DNA from: Apostichopus japonicus
Taxonomy: Eukaryota; Echinodermata; Holothuroidea; Aspidochirotida; Stichopodidae
Length of the DNA stretch: 64,000 nt
Direction: 5' to 3'
Assembly: GCF_037975245.1 (NCBI RefSeq)
Contig: NC_092562.1
Location: forward strand, 30,516,054 to 30,580,053
Shown here: piece by piece, positions 36,503 to 49,018 of the stretch
Layout: each line of letters starts with the position of its first letter
How positions within the stretch are numbered: the stretch's first letter is position 1
Program-made: the position numbers and the translations under genes
Notes under the pieces: model-generated
The model's input: only the letters and a program-made list of their open reading frames with translations
Told to the model about the DNA's origin: nothing
Database searches by the model: none

Positions 36503-37774
36503 GGTAGGTCGAAGGTGTTCCTGCACTCTGTGATGATTGAGATATTGTCTAGTCTGAAATTTGAGAAGAAATAAAAGTAAATAAAACTAGGGCAGATGAA
36601 TTCGTTTCCTTGGTACAGGAAAACACTCAAGATAATGTGTCTCCTTTTAAGGACAGGGAGAAGGTTGTTGGACACAGTTCGGAAGGTACATTTGCATGTT
36701 TACTGATAATCATCGATCAGCAAAAGGCGACAGAGGCGTGTTTGGAGAAGTTTCAAGCTGAAATTCAAATCAAGTTTTACTGTCCCCTGGTCAGAGCAGA
36801 TATGATGTGAACCAGGGTACATTTTTAGTTGCGGGAGAGCAGCTCAAGAATTTCGCCTTCTGTTATTCTGTTCCTTTTGTTCCTTGATCGTAACAAACGT
36901 TCATAACTCAAAAAGTATTGAATGGAATTGGATCAAACTTGGTACATATGTTAGGTATGTGTCATAGATCAAAACTCTTTGGGCCCTACAAATGTTCAGG
37001 CCCTGGCATTTTTAGGGCTGAAACTAGATATTGCTGGATGAACATGAAACTTGGTACATATAGTCCACATTTCGTGCTGAAAATTCCGAGGGTCACCAGG
37101 GGTCATTTGAGGTCAAATTACCAGACATTGTTGGATCAACAAGAAACTTAGTACATTGTGCTGAGAAGAGTGGCTAGGGTGGGTCCAGTTGCATCTTTCT
37201 CATTTAAGTGTATCATATTGTACAGGGAACAGTAGAAAATAATTTCAAGTCAGAGGGAAGTAGGGATAGTGGCTACGATTGCATCGTTATCAAGAACATA
37301 GCCATTTAAGAATGTAGCCACCTAGCAGCCACTTAGGCCTACAGGGGGCAGGTAAATTGTGGCGGGGTATTAATGCAACTAGGCCCAGCTGGAGCCTTTA
37401 TTACATATATTTCAGCTGGTAGGTATTTATTTTTCTCATGCTGAAATATTACGAAAATGAAGGTGTTCAGACTATGTAGTTCCTAACTTCGCATTACTCT
37501 TACTGTAATATATTACTTACGAGTAAAACTAGCCTAGGCCTAGTACTAGGCCTAGTAGTAGTATTACTAGATGGACCCTGCATAGTTTAGAAACAAAATT
37601 TGAGAGGATTTTCAACCATTCAACTGAAGAAATACCCATGTGAAACAAAATTCACCCTTCATTAGATCTGCTCAGCAGATATCAATTGTGAAAGTTTCGG
37701 AAAAATTTTTACGGAAAATTTTGTATTTTCTGTACAGGAAAATATTGGCTCAGCCTAGCCTATGCCTAGGTTAA

Positions 37775-38594
37775 AGCAGCATTTTGCGTCCTTTTCTATG
37801 ATTTTTCTCAACCTCACTGACTCCACTATGCCATAACGACATACATAACTAGCTTATCTATTTATATTTTACTTCAAATGGTGGCATAAAAGTCGAAAAA
37901 ATTGCAACTTTCAACTTTGTTGTTCTCCAAGATATTTACCGTTGGGAACCCAATAAACCTCGCCCATAATATGAATATTTAAACACTACGAACGTCATTG
38001 ACAGATACGTAATATAACACCACCCTTGATTTGTGTACAGTCTATATCATGTATGGCAGTTGTACCAGGCAGTTGCATAACAACTCCCAGGTTGTACCAA
38101 CGCAAAGTCTTGAATCTATTTTTAGCAACGGCTCATAACTAAACCTGCATCTCTGATTGGTTGAATTCAAACTAGTGGGTTTGGGAACTGAATGCGATTA
38201 ATTTTGTATGTGGAATACTCGCCAATTAACGTTTTTGGCAGGGAAAAACTTGGCTAATATCTTAATTTGCTGTTTTGTGATTTGATGTATGTAAAAAACT
38301 CGATGGACATGTCAAAAAAGTAGAAAACGGCGACCAAACGCAAAATGCTCATGAATAAACATACTGTTCACTGATTGGTGGAATTCAAACTAGTGGATTT
38401 GGAGATATGAAAACTTTGTCGAGGACACTTTTACTCGTTATCGACATAAATCGTTAATTACTCGCTAATTAACGCTCTTGGCAGGGTGAAACTTGGATGG
38501 TATCTTAGTTTGCTGTTTTATGATTGATACATCTAAAAAAATCGATGCACATGTTAAAAAGGTGGAAAAAAGCGACCCAACGCAAAATGCTGCT
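37775..38594. mobile_element. 820-bp element flanked by TTAA
   Basis: The terminal inverted repeats start AGCAGCATTTTGCGT and are flanked on both sides by TTAA (37771-37774, 38595-38598). TTAA targets are typical of piggyBac and Kolobok elements. Internally a ~240-bp block (38140-38350) repeats at 38370-38590, with GAATTCAAACTAGTGG in both. No coding capacity was seen. Confidence 0.75.
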
Positions 38595-40197
38595 TTAACA
38601 ACGTCGGAGTATAATTCGAACGGCCAACTAAAATGGAGGCCAAAAGTTGATAGGCATTAAATATTTGAAATAGTCTGGTCTAATTCTTACCTTCAATTCA
38701 TAATATATTCATTTTATTCACCGAAAATTGTGGTTGATTGGTAAAAGTGTTGAGTTTTGCAAGGTTCCATTCAAGTTAACACAATGTTCAAATACCCTAC
38801 GGAAATATTTTTCAAAGGTCATTTTTTGTGGCTAGATCGTAAAATTTTGTGACCTAACATTGAATTAATTGATGATTTTTATTACGTATTTGAAAACTGG
38901 TAGGTTTTCATTTTCCCTTGCTGTATAATTACGAACATGGGGGTGTCCGATCTTAGCAGAGTTCCTAACTTCGCAATACTGTATATAGGCCTAGACTAGG
39001 AATAGTAATAATAGACTAGTACAAATCAGCCTTAACTTAGACCTACGCTAGGTAGGCCTAGTAACGGAGTAACGTTATATCGAACACAGAGTGGCGTACC
39101 AAAATTCATATTATTATCATTTAAATATTATCATTAAATACTTACTAAATAAATAGACTTACCGCTTTCTTCTACTGGCGAGTTGGATTTGGTAAATATG
39201 GAACGCAAATACCAATATTCTGCTGCACTGGAGCTATCTAATTGTGGAGAGTTGGGTTTGGTGTGCTTTTTACGTGACCCGCCATGCGGGATACAAAACG
39301 TCACGGGTTGTACGAGCACGTGCACAGTCTAGACGGAAATACACGCAGCCATGCAGGCTTGCACAGCAGTTCCATTTATTTTTACCCCAGACATCCAGCA
39401 TATCGACAAGCGCTCGTCCAATCACAATAGGAATCAGAAATTCAACCAATGATATTGCCTTATTACTGCATGATCACCGTGTGCTTTTATCTAATTATCG
39501 TCAAGACAGGCAGTTGAATTTAAAGGTACAGGTCACGATAAAAAAATAACAACACTATGTTTACCGATGTAATGGAGCAAATGGTTACGTCTACAACGCA
39601 ATACCTTTAAGTACCATGCGCTGTATTAAAAATCACCTAAAATATTGCGGAAAACGTACCAAAAGTATGTTTTCTGATCATTTTAAAATGTTATCAATAA
39701 GTAACATTTAAGTGTCATCTTGTGATGTACACTACGATGAAATTTCACATCAAACAGACATTTGGGTAAAAACTAGTAGGCATTTAAAGAGCCCTCAGAC
39801 TGAAAACGATTGGTGTGAGATAATCTCCATATATGTAATATATGGAGATAAAAACAAATCTGTTACAAGTATAGCTTGACCTTAAACATTCTTCAATCTA
39901 ATTATAATATTTGATGTATAATTTTCCTATAATTGTCCTAACATACATCAATATATCTAGTAAACTCACAGTAGAAGTTGAAAAACAGAAATATCATATT
40001 TTTCAGTAACTTTTCATAGATAAGAGCACTATATCGTCATATGGGTAAATACATAAACTACATACTACCATAAACCAGAGTATGAAAGTAACATACCCCT
40101 TCACACCCCCGTTCCTATTTTTATGTTACTAAGATAAATGAAGATCATTGCTGGCATGTTATCTATCAAGCAGTAAGCAGCTGCTTGTACAAGTTAC

Positions 40198-40350
40198 CTT
40201 GATTACATGCTGTCCCAGTCCAGGGAACAGCACACCCATTGGCACAGTTAGCCTCAACTTCACTGCATGCATCCTCTCCACCAGAACAGGAGCAGTTTAG
40301 GTTGCAGAAGTCACCATAATAACCAACAGGACATGGGCCATCTGCCAGTA
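40198..40350 (-). CDS. Exon EGF4, EGF-like domain found once in the window
   Basis: This 153-bp exon in phase 1-1 has acceptor aattttag and donor GTAACT. It encodes CPVGYYGDFCNLNCSCSGG followed by a Cys-containing segment and CAVPWTGTACNQ. The CPxGYYGxxCxxxCxC start resembles the last Tie EGF repeat and laminin-type EGF modules. It follows EGF3 of unit C by 1.5 kb in the transcript. No equivalent is seen right of the unit B Ig-b or elsewhere; the unit A equivalent, if any, would be off the left edge. Confidence 0.8.
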
Positions 40351-41189
40351 CTAAAATTAGCAGTTATATACTTGAAGTAGTTATTAAAGTTATGGCAATC
40401 ACTGGTAACACCAACAGGACAATAAGCTGGCACTAACAGAATTAGAAACAGCTATGAAATGATATTTTACCAGCTTATCAAATATTTAAACTTCTGAGAC
40501 AACACATGAGGTCTTTCACATTAAGTATCATAAAATAAATTTCAATGCTTTGTGCCATATTTAGACAAAGAAATATTTAAAACTTTAATATAAGTACTAT
40601 GCAATCCATGGATCATGTTGCAGATTTCATTCCAAAATTTGGGTAATATGACCACTTTCAAGTCGATGTTGTCACTATAGATATGACTCACTTAGTTTGA
40701 AATTCATGAGTCTTGAATTTTACTGACCCCATGACCTTTAAAATCTAATGTAGATACAATAACAAGCATTCAAACAGTCGATACTTCGTCATGGTAACAA
40801 CAAACTTCAGCTAATTTGTATTTTGGCACATCTCCATATCAAGCTAAATTTAAATTACAGCATTAGGCATCAACTTGAGTCTAAGCTATTTCCTTGACTT
40901 GACAATAAGTCAACTAAACATTTTAGGTCATTGCCGTACCAGGGAGTTAGAATATTTTGGCTCGTAGCACTACAGTAGTACTAAAGAATTAGACAAACTA
41001 CCTCTGTAGCCACAAAAGCAGCAGCTTTTTCTATGTTCAAATGTATTGTTTAAGTAGCAGAATTTGGGTTTTGGTGAGTTGCTTCTAAAATAATTTTAAA
41101 ATAATTCTAAAATAATTTTACTTGTCACAGTCTTGTAAAACTTCTAACTGGTCGAAAGGTGTCTGCAATAATACATGTATAGGATGGTG

Positions 41190-41680
41190 ACTTCGAAGTT
41201 CGGCCACTTAAGACTTAAAACACCCCAAAACTAAATCTTCTGGTATAATTCACCAGAAAATATACTTCATATGGTGGGAGAATTGTGTTATAGTACGATA
41301 CACGGCCAAACTTTCTTTCCTGCAAACTGTTTTCACGTTGTTTTCCAAGAAGATTCTTCGTGATTGTGGAACTGGTATTTCTTTGCTAGAGTATTGCGAA
41401 GTTCGGACGCGCAACCCACAGTGTGGCGCTGGTGATAAAATTGGTGGCGCAGTTGCTCTTTCAGTAATTATAACAGACTTCATAGATCTTCGTCATTTTG
41501 TTGACAAATATGTAAGTAATTTCTTGCACACGGGTCATTTTGGAGAGAAAATAACTGTAGCTTCGTACTTTTTGGTGAAATTTGGCTCTTCCTGTAGTTT
41601 TTCATGGTGAAATCGTGTGTTTCTTAAGGGTGGCCGATCTTCGCAGTATGCCGAACTTCGCACTACTGACTATACTACAC
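41190..41680. mobile_element. Possible DNA element with CGAAGTTCGGC ends
   Basis: The left edge reads CTTCGAAGTTCGGCCACTTA and the right edge holds, inverted, GAAGTTCGGCATACTG and GGCCACCCTTAAG. Similar end motifs recur at 37480 and 38960, which suggests a family. Boundaries and target duplication are not clear. Confidence 0.4.
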
Positions 41681-41874
41681 TGTTCTGCACAGCCTGCAGT
41701 TGTTTTATGTGTATGAAGTTAATGTATATTGTCTTGTTGCCAGAACTTCTGATCAGCTATTGATTATACTTTATTAAAGTGAGAGATGTGTGTGTTCAAG
41801 GGATAATCTGTGCTCATTATAAACTCACTACAGTTACCAACATATAGCACTAATGACATAATGAAAATACTTAC

Positions 41875-42009
41875 ATTGACAGTTTGTTCCTCTCCAGCCA
41901 TCCTCGCATTGGTTATCTTCACACACACCAGTGTCTAAAGCACAGAGAGAGTTATTAGCACAATGACACTCCTGTTTACAGTTAGCACCAAACTTCCCTG
42001 CTTCACACT
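41875..42009 (-). CDS. Exon EGF3 of unit C, Tie-like receptor ectodomain
   Basis: This 135-bp exon in phase 1-1 has a strong donor (GTAAGTATT) and acceptor tttccag. The protein differs from units A and B at several residues (CEAGKFG for CETGTFG; CANNSLC for CADNTLC; CEDNQC for CENNQC) but keeps every cysteine and the GWRGTNCQ end. It is followed in the transcript by the unique EGF4 exon. A 1.17-kb transposon lies 200 bases upstream in the intron without disturbing the acceptor. Confidence 0.86.
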
Positions 42010-42211
42010 CTGGAAAGAATTGAAGAAGGTAAAATGTACAAAGTGAGAGAATGTGTACTATCAATGAAAGTCAACAAACTTCCTACAATTAGGTACAGTA
42101 CCTAGTCATAAAAGTGACATTTCTTCCAATTTTACAGAATTGATAATTGGATGATCTCCCTTATTTGAAATATCAGGAAGCTCTCTCTACCAAAAACAGA
42201 CAGGCACAAAT

Positions 42212-43378
42212 GGGCCATTCTCGGTCACGTGTGTGACCGAAAAATGGGGAGATTTGCACTTTACCACTAAGTAACTACTTTTAGGTAAAGAAAGTTAGGT
42301 TGATTGTAGTACTTAAGTATGCACTAGGGGACTCTTTCACAAAACCATATAGCTTAGCCAAATTCAGAACATTCATGTGCTGGCAGAGGTCATATAAAGG
42401 TCGGTCACGTGTGTGACGTGAAATGAAACTGGCTTTTGCACAAAAAAACATTGGCAAATTCCTCAGTTTCTAACAGGGCTGGATAACCCTAATTTCTCAT
42501 GTTTCTACCTTAATGTGTTTCCATTCTAACAAGACATTTCACCTAAATATTTCACTGCTTAAAATTAGCATAATACTACATAAGCTTAAAAAATCCGGTC
42601 ACGTGTGTGACATTGTTGGGTCACGTGTGTGACATTCTGAATTTTCAGTCCAAAATATGCAATTTTTGCAGTGCAAATGTGACTCTAGTAATGACCAAAG
42701 AACAGCACTGATGTTGATATTCCATAGGAATTACTTTAAAACAGTTTTACTGCCATTACTTGGAGGGTCACGTGTGTGACATTTTCTGGTCACGTGTGTG
42801 ACATTCTGCATTTCAATGGATAAATGTCACACACGTGACCATCGGTCACGTGTGTGACGACTAATAAGAGGCTATTATTAATCGTAGGAATAATTATTTG
42901 ACTGGATATTTTGCAGAACTAACAGTCTGTACCAAGAACGGTTGCATATCAAGTGTGGACATCATAAGGCATGTCAGTTACTTTTTACGAAAACTTTTGT
43001 GTTATTTTGGTCACGTGTGACATCAAAATTATGCTAATTAGCACCCATTATTAATGAAGAATTTAAGATCAGGAACCTCTGCTTTAGGAATGAAATAAAT
43101 GAACCCATGTATAACTGCCTCCATGTGACAGTTGATAACTGAATATTATTTCTAGATACTCATGTAGAAGAAACATATATACAGTTATAAACAACAAATT
43201 TTGGCTACAACTTACACTAATGAAAATTTATGCAAATTAGTATGTTATGGTTGTAATTTTAATGAAAAAATATGAAACAGAAAACTTGAGGAATCCCACT
43301 AAAACAAAAAGTATAGCATTAGGTCCTGCTGAACACTTTAATTTTTTCATGCCAGTTTCATTTTCCAGAGAATGGCCC
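42212..43378 (+). mobile_element. Non-autonomous DNA element rich in GTCACGTGTGTGAC, copy 1
   Basis: The ends are GGGCCATTCTC and GAGAATGGCCC, flanked by AAAT on both sides (42208-42211, 43379-43382). Units A and B keep the uninserted site at about 1280 and 16470, confirming the borders. Inside are eight intact copies of GGTCACGTGTGTGAC (near 42223, 42403, 42597, 42619, 42766, 42788, 42826 inverted, 42844) and a shortened ninth (43009). No transposase frame is present. A 4-bp target duplication is compatible with Sola- or Chapaev-type elements, but the family is unassigned. Confidence 0.9.
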
Positions 43379-44008
43379 AAATGGAGTCTATTGAATGATG
43401 ACACCACTAACATCATTGAAACTATTTTCAGCATTTAAAGATAAATGGGACGTATAGCTCTTTGCCGTTTTACGACTCGTTAAAAATTCAGATAAAAAAG
43501 GATGATAAAAATGCAATGTTATCATTTAAAAATATCAATGTAATATCTTCCTTTTGGTAAGCTTCTTCAAATTAAAAATAAAGAGCAACTTCACTGTCAG
43601 AACCAAAATATCAGTTTATTTATTACTATGTTTCAACAACAAAGAAACCAAATCAGAAAGACAAACTTAGTGTATAAATTAAGTAATATGGCATGTATGT
43701 TCATATCAACACATACAGCTTACCAGATAACCTCACTTGATGTTCATAAGCCTAGAGTGCTGTTAACAACACTTTTGAGCAGCTCACACGTTTTACTAAT
43801 ACGATTAACATTAATATTTCCAAATCGAAACATAAATCAGGAAAATAATTTAAACATGATACAAAGAAAGGAAGACCTCATCCTAATAGAGTCTGTATCT
43901 ACATCCTTTCATTTTAATACTCTAAACAATTGTATTGCATGGTGACTATTCTAATAGACTCAACAGCCTGTTTGTTATACTTTCTTATAAACAAAGTATT
44001 GTTGATAC

Positions 44009-44164
44009 CTTCTGTACAGTTTAGTCCTTTATAGCCAGCAGGACAGAAACAGCCAAGAGGATCAGGATAACAGATGATTGCACCCTGACATCCATCAGCA
44101 TGCTCATCACCAGAATCATCACATTTATACTCAGCATTCTGACCAAAGACATTCCTGCCATGAA
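44009..44164 (-). CDS. Exon EGF2 of unit C, Tie-like receptor ectodomain
   Basis: This 156-bp exon in phase 1-1 has acceptor catcaccag and donor GTATCA. It keeps GCQGAIICYPDPLGCFC and GYKGLNC. Relative to unit B it has one conservative replacement (Asp to Glu before HADG) and one synonymous change in the Gly codon of HGRN. About 90 bases upstream in the intron a LINE fragment is inserted (44265-44685). It precedes EGF3 by 2.0 kb, half of which is the inserted 1.17-kb element. Confidence 0.87.
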
Positions 44165-44264
44165 CTGGTGATGAAAACATGATCTAACAGGATTAATATT
44201 GATCAAGCTATAACCTTGGCAAGAGTCAGCTAACACAATCTGACCAAAGACATGCAGACTGTTG

Positions 44265-44685
44265 ATGATCTTCATTGGCTCCCTATCAGCTACAGAATCC
44301 AGTATGAACTTAACTTCTTCTCACCTTTTGTGCTCATCATCAGGAACGGCCTGTGTACCTGTCACAACTTCTCTTGCCATAAACTCCAACTCGCACACTT
44401 TGTTCCTTCAACAAACTGTATCTAACTGTTCCTATTAACCCCGATTGAAGACCTATGGTTACAGAAGCTTCGAATACTCTGGGTCTTACATATCTCTGGA
44501 ACAAGTTACCAGATCACATTCGAACATGCTATAAACTTTCTACTTTCGAAAGTCTACTTAAGACCCATTTTTTCACTTGTTCTTTTGTAAATTAATTTAC
44601 TTTCTTTGTAAAGCGCTTTGAGCAGTGAGTTTTGTTTACCGATTTGGCACTTTATAAGTCTCATTTATTATTATTATTATTATGA
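44265..44685 (+). mobile_element. 3' end of a CR1/L2-like non-LTR retrotransposon
   Basis: The plus strand starts LHWLPISYRIQYELNFFSPF, the usual C-terminal reverse-transcriptase tail motif of CR1/L2/Rex-type LINEs. Further on, in other frames, come fragments compatible with a leucine-rich ending and LKTHFFTCSF. The 3' end has AAAGCGCTTTGAGCAGTGAG and a TTA trinucleotide tail. At least two frameshifts and a stop make it dead; it is 5'-truncated. Confidence 0.75.
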
Positions 44686-46461
44686 TAAAAACATGATAAA
44701 ATTGTAATGGTGGAAGTTTCTATGTTCTGTAATGGTTGTACCACAAAATGTTGAAGATAAGCTCACAGGACAGCTCATGGCTCAATCTCATGACTTTTCT
44801 GCAATGAACAACTGACAAACAGTTGAGTATAAAATGTTAAGGGACATCTCTAGAAGCAAACTTTTGACAAGATTTCTGTGAAGGATTACCAGATCAGTCA
44901 CACAATCTGACCAGAGACATTTTACCATGAATAGCTTGTGTAGTGGAGTGAAAATTTGTGTACATATCTTTGTTCGATGCACCTGTATAGTGTGATTTCA
45001 ACTTTGGCAAGTTGAAAGTTTGTAACCAAGGGCTTTCATTGTTCAGCCATGTGGTTTAAGCTGTTTTTGTGAAAATTAAGCATGGCTTGGTCGGTTCTCT
45101 TCAGCTGTTCATCCTGAGAGATTCTTGCTGCTGGAGTCCCCTGCAGCTGGTCTGTCCTCATTAACTCCTTACTTTCTGTCTTTTTTGTGTAAATTTGGGT
45201 CATTTACTGCTCAGGATATTGTATTATGACCTTTACTCTATGGTGACGAGATGAAGTGCTGTTAGAAGCATTGATGTATTATGCTTTTACTGCTTCAGGC
45301 TCAGATAAGATTTTATCTAAGATGGTGGCCAACCAGTGGGCCTATGGTTTACTGTCGTGGAAAGCCAATCCAAGCTAGCAGGACGAGATGTCTGAGAGCA
45401 TAATGCTTTTAATTTCTCACTCTGCAAGCATTAATGTAGCTATCATGCAAGAATATCTTCCCAGTTAACTGAGTAAGATAGAATACTTCACTAGTTGAGC
45501 ATAAATTGATTTGTTATTGTTTTGCTGTGTCTCCATGAGTTGTGTAAGTTGACCTTGTTTTTAGTCATGTCGAGCGTTAATAGGACAAGAGCTTACAGAT
45601 TGTCGTTTCTTGGTCATGTGTTGAAGGACTAGAGAAATATATTTTGAACACTGTCAATTATTATGCACTATTATCTATAGGAATGAGGTGTATTGTGTTG
45701 AAGTAATAGTTATTTATCTTGTTTGTGCTGTATGCAGCACAGCCAAGAACAATAGCTTTGCTTATTTGTATTGTATTTTGTATTTCTTTCTGTGCATTTC
45801 ACATTATCATATTATTGTGTATGCATTGGTTTTTGTCAATGACATGGCCATGGTATTTAGTCAGGACAGGGCAAGCTTAAGCTAGTGCAGGGCCTGTAGT
45901 GTTCAGCTAAGGCTTGTTCCATTTTCATTTTCATCTTTGTGCAGTGGCTATGACTTCAGTTTCTAATATTAATGCATTGTTTATCATATAGATACCACAC
46001 TCCCATTAATTACTGTGTTAAAATACTAACCCCAATTGAAAGTGATAATTGGTTAAAATCGCTATAAACCCTAAACACCCAGTTGCTCATAAAGTTGAAG
46101 GCAGTATGGTACTATAGTAAAAGAGCTAGTGTAGAGTCACTGAATCAGAATTGAATGCTTGCAAGCATTAAGTGCGGGGCCATTGAAAATGCGGGGCCCA
46201 TGTATTATATGGGTAGGCTATATTGTTTTCTGCGGGACGAGTTGTCATGTTTGGACTTATCCATATGTTTACTTTATGTATTCCTGTGTTATCCTTTATT
46301 TGATAAAGTTTGATTGTTCAGTATATTGTAAGCTGAATAAATGCTTTTTTTGTTATACATTGACTGTATTAACTTTTGATTAACTGTAATAGTACTGCAT
46401 CATTTGAAAATGCGCCCTTTAATACCACTGTCATAACATTTACCTTCCTCTGACATTTTAA

Positions 46462-48315
46462 AGACCAACTATGGAGACTTTTCGATGAACATAAAATCCC
46501 ACCATTTTGCATGTATGTAATCCTTAACTCACTCCAATTACATCAATCTGTAATTAACTCTACCAATTTCGGACGATACATACGTGAAAAATGGGAAGAA
46601 AAGTCAGTTTTATAGGAAACCTATTTCAGACATTCCTGAAACATTCCTAAGACGACCATGTGTCATCATCTTTGGTAAACCGCACTCACAACAATACTTT
46701 TAGTGTGTAAAGTTGTATACTTGAGCTGCCAAAAACATCAACGATATTACTCCTTTTTTCCCCCAATGCCACAATTCTGCGTTGTTAGAGGTTACCTCAG
46801 CCAACAAAAAGCATCTTTTTTAGCTTTCCGAGTAGAAGAACCGACGTAAAATGCCGTAGACTTTGGATCAATTTTGTGAGATCCACACGGAAAGATTTTC
46901 AGCACCTGGAGTATCTCATGCCCATGAGTCCACATGCATGACCCTGCCTCTGTGTATGCTGCAAATGTCTCATTCTGTGAAACTTATATACTTTCGACAG
47001 CTATGGCAGACATAGCTAATGTGAAATTGACCCTTTCAAGTCTCCTCGTAAACACGCCCTGGACGTTCTTACATGTAACATTATATCACGCAATTGACAG
47101 TATACCTATTTACTGTTTGAGATGACCGTATGTAGACCGTGTATAGACCATGCCCATAGGGTAGCATTATTAGTACATGTAGTGAGTTACAACTCCTGCC
47201 GGGGTTGGCTCACAGCATGTGTAAATATATAGTCATGTTAGGATTTCATCGCATTTATCCATTTCATTTGTTGTTTTCCAGTATCGTGAGTTCGTGATAC
47301 ATGTTTTATATTGTCAGTTATGTTTGTTCGGGCATCTGCATGGTCCAAGGAGTGGATAAAAACGGTACTATATAGCAACCGGACGTTTTATTTTGTTAGT
47401 GACTGTCTTTTGATTGTGGAATGTTACTGTTTCAACTAGACCTAACTCTATGGAATTACACAGGGTCACGGTAGTATTTCGCCCACGGTTGAACGAGAAA
47501 TGTGTATTTGGATAATCACTGCTAAATTTGGTTTATTCAACTGGATACTGTTTGTACTTTTGGAAATTAAAACAAGTACTACATTCAGCTGAAGCTTAGT
47601 CAAGTATATGCTACCCTGGTCGATTCGGGTCAGCGTCTTCTCGTAGTAGTTCGATTATGTTTAGTGTTTTTTGGTAATCTGTTGACAGTAGCCTAAACCA
47701 TTTTCCTGTGAAATATCATGCATGAGGCATCTTTTAGGTCTATTCTTCTGTTCAGTTTGCGGTATCTTGCGATCATATTGTATTGTGGAATCGGCAAGCT
47801 GCTTGCATGTTCTACAGTATATTGTACCGTACGTACCTATTGATGCTCCGCTATGTAAACGATGCCTTCATTTGAGTGGAAATTTTGCAAATAAAATAAC
47901 ACCATTTTACTAGATTTTCTGCTTAAAATTGTCTTAAAACTAGTTGTTTACCTTCATGTGTTCTTGTTTTAAGCTAACAGCTCATCAGTTGCTTGACATT
48001 GGAAGTCAAATACAGTACAATTGTTCGCTATCTGTGTACAAACAGTACCTATTTCAGCATTTGATTTTCGCGGTATACCAAAGATGACGTCACACGGTGA
48101 CCAGAGAATCCTTTGGGTCAATCTGTTTTCAGACATTCCAGAGGTACATGACATTTGACCACCCAAAATGTCCATTTTTGTGGTCGTTTTTTGATGGGTT
48201 ATAGTCGGTTTTCGAAGATTATTTTTACATATGTTGATTATGGGTATGTAAACTCTCAAATTAATGGAAAATCCCCCCCCCCCCCCGAAAAAAAAGTTGT
48301 CTCCGTAGTTGGTCT
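46462..48315. mobile_element. TTAA-flanked 1.85-kb element, possibly Kolobok-like
   Basis: The terminal inverted repeats start AGACCAACTAYGGAGAC, and TTAA lies on both sides (46458-46461, 48316-48319). On the plus strand at 46767-46935 a decayed frame reads MPQFCVVRGY...FLAFRVEEPT and, after a frameshift, KCRRLWINFVRSTRKDFQ, which resembles a THAP zinc finger. THAP plus TTAA targets points to the Kolobok superfamily. A C-rich run lies near the right end. Units A and B lack the insert. Confidence 0.65.
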
Positions 48316-49018
48316 TTAATAGGCTCTCGGGGTAGTTCCCAGGATATTTGAGCTGTCCACACTCAATTCCTTTGCTAGGCTTGGCAAATGGATCACATAA
48401 CACACAGGCTGACGTTCCAGACTAATCACCTTGAAAAGTGAAAAAGTGGGCAGTTGGGAAAACAGGAATGGCAGTCTTTACTAAAAGGCGGATCTTCAAA
48501 TGATTGACTGAGAGTGTTGCCCCTTGCGTTAAGGAAGCTTTGAATTTGCTTTGTTAGGATTTTATGTTAGCAATGTATAACATTATGCATCACAATTCAA
48601 TTTAATATATTTTCAATTTTGTTCATTTAGGAGATATTGTTTATTGTGTTTTGTCTCTTGCCTTACAATGGCTTTCCTTAACTTCCAGAGCTTGGTGATC
48701 ACTGTCGAGGTAGGGGTAAAGGTACCTTTTTGAGTTCCCCTGCACTGATAAGAGGTAATTTAGAATAAATGTCCACAAGATTTCTGGCAACAAATGCCAG
48801 ATCAGTTACTTAATCTGACCAGAGACCATTTTCCATGAACAACTAAAAGATTATGCAAAATTCAAAAGACACTTGAGTTCCAAGTAATTATCTCTTAATG
48901 TTGATGTTATTTCCTGACACCAGCTGTTAGTGAGCTGCAGGGTGAAACAAATAAACCCCATAATCACGGTTTTTGGCAACAACTACTAAAGATATCATGA
49001 TCAAAAGAAAAAACTTAC

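Larger units (their letters stand above)
32901..40197. other. Large intron, mostly old repeats, no exon seen
   Basis: No frame with family resemblance was found. It contains a hairpin (34340-34449), diverged repeats sharing TACCAAGTTTCATGTTGATC (34289, 34546), a two-copy ~208-bp duplication (36140-36500), a TTAA-flanked element (37775-38594) and paired blocks around 37413-37570 and 38900-39050 that share a CTAACTTCGCA-containing segment. Confidence 0.6.

Noticed and set aside
42212-43020. CRISPR-like array of GGTCACGTGTGTGAC
   Set aside because: Spacing is irregular, motifs lie on both strands, the whole block sits inside a terminal-repeat element with target duplications, and the genome is eukaryotic.
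47969-48403. 144-residue minus-strand ORF
   Set aside because: It runs through the TTAA element's right terminal repeat and a poly-C run, and matches nothing recognisable.
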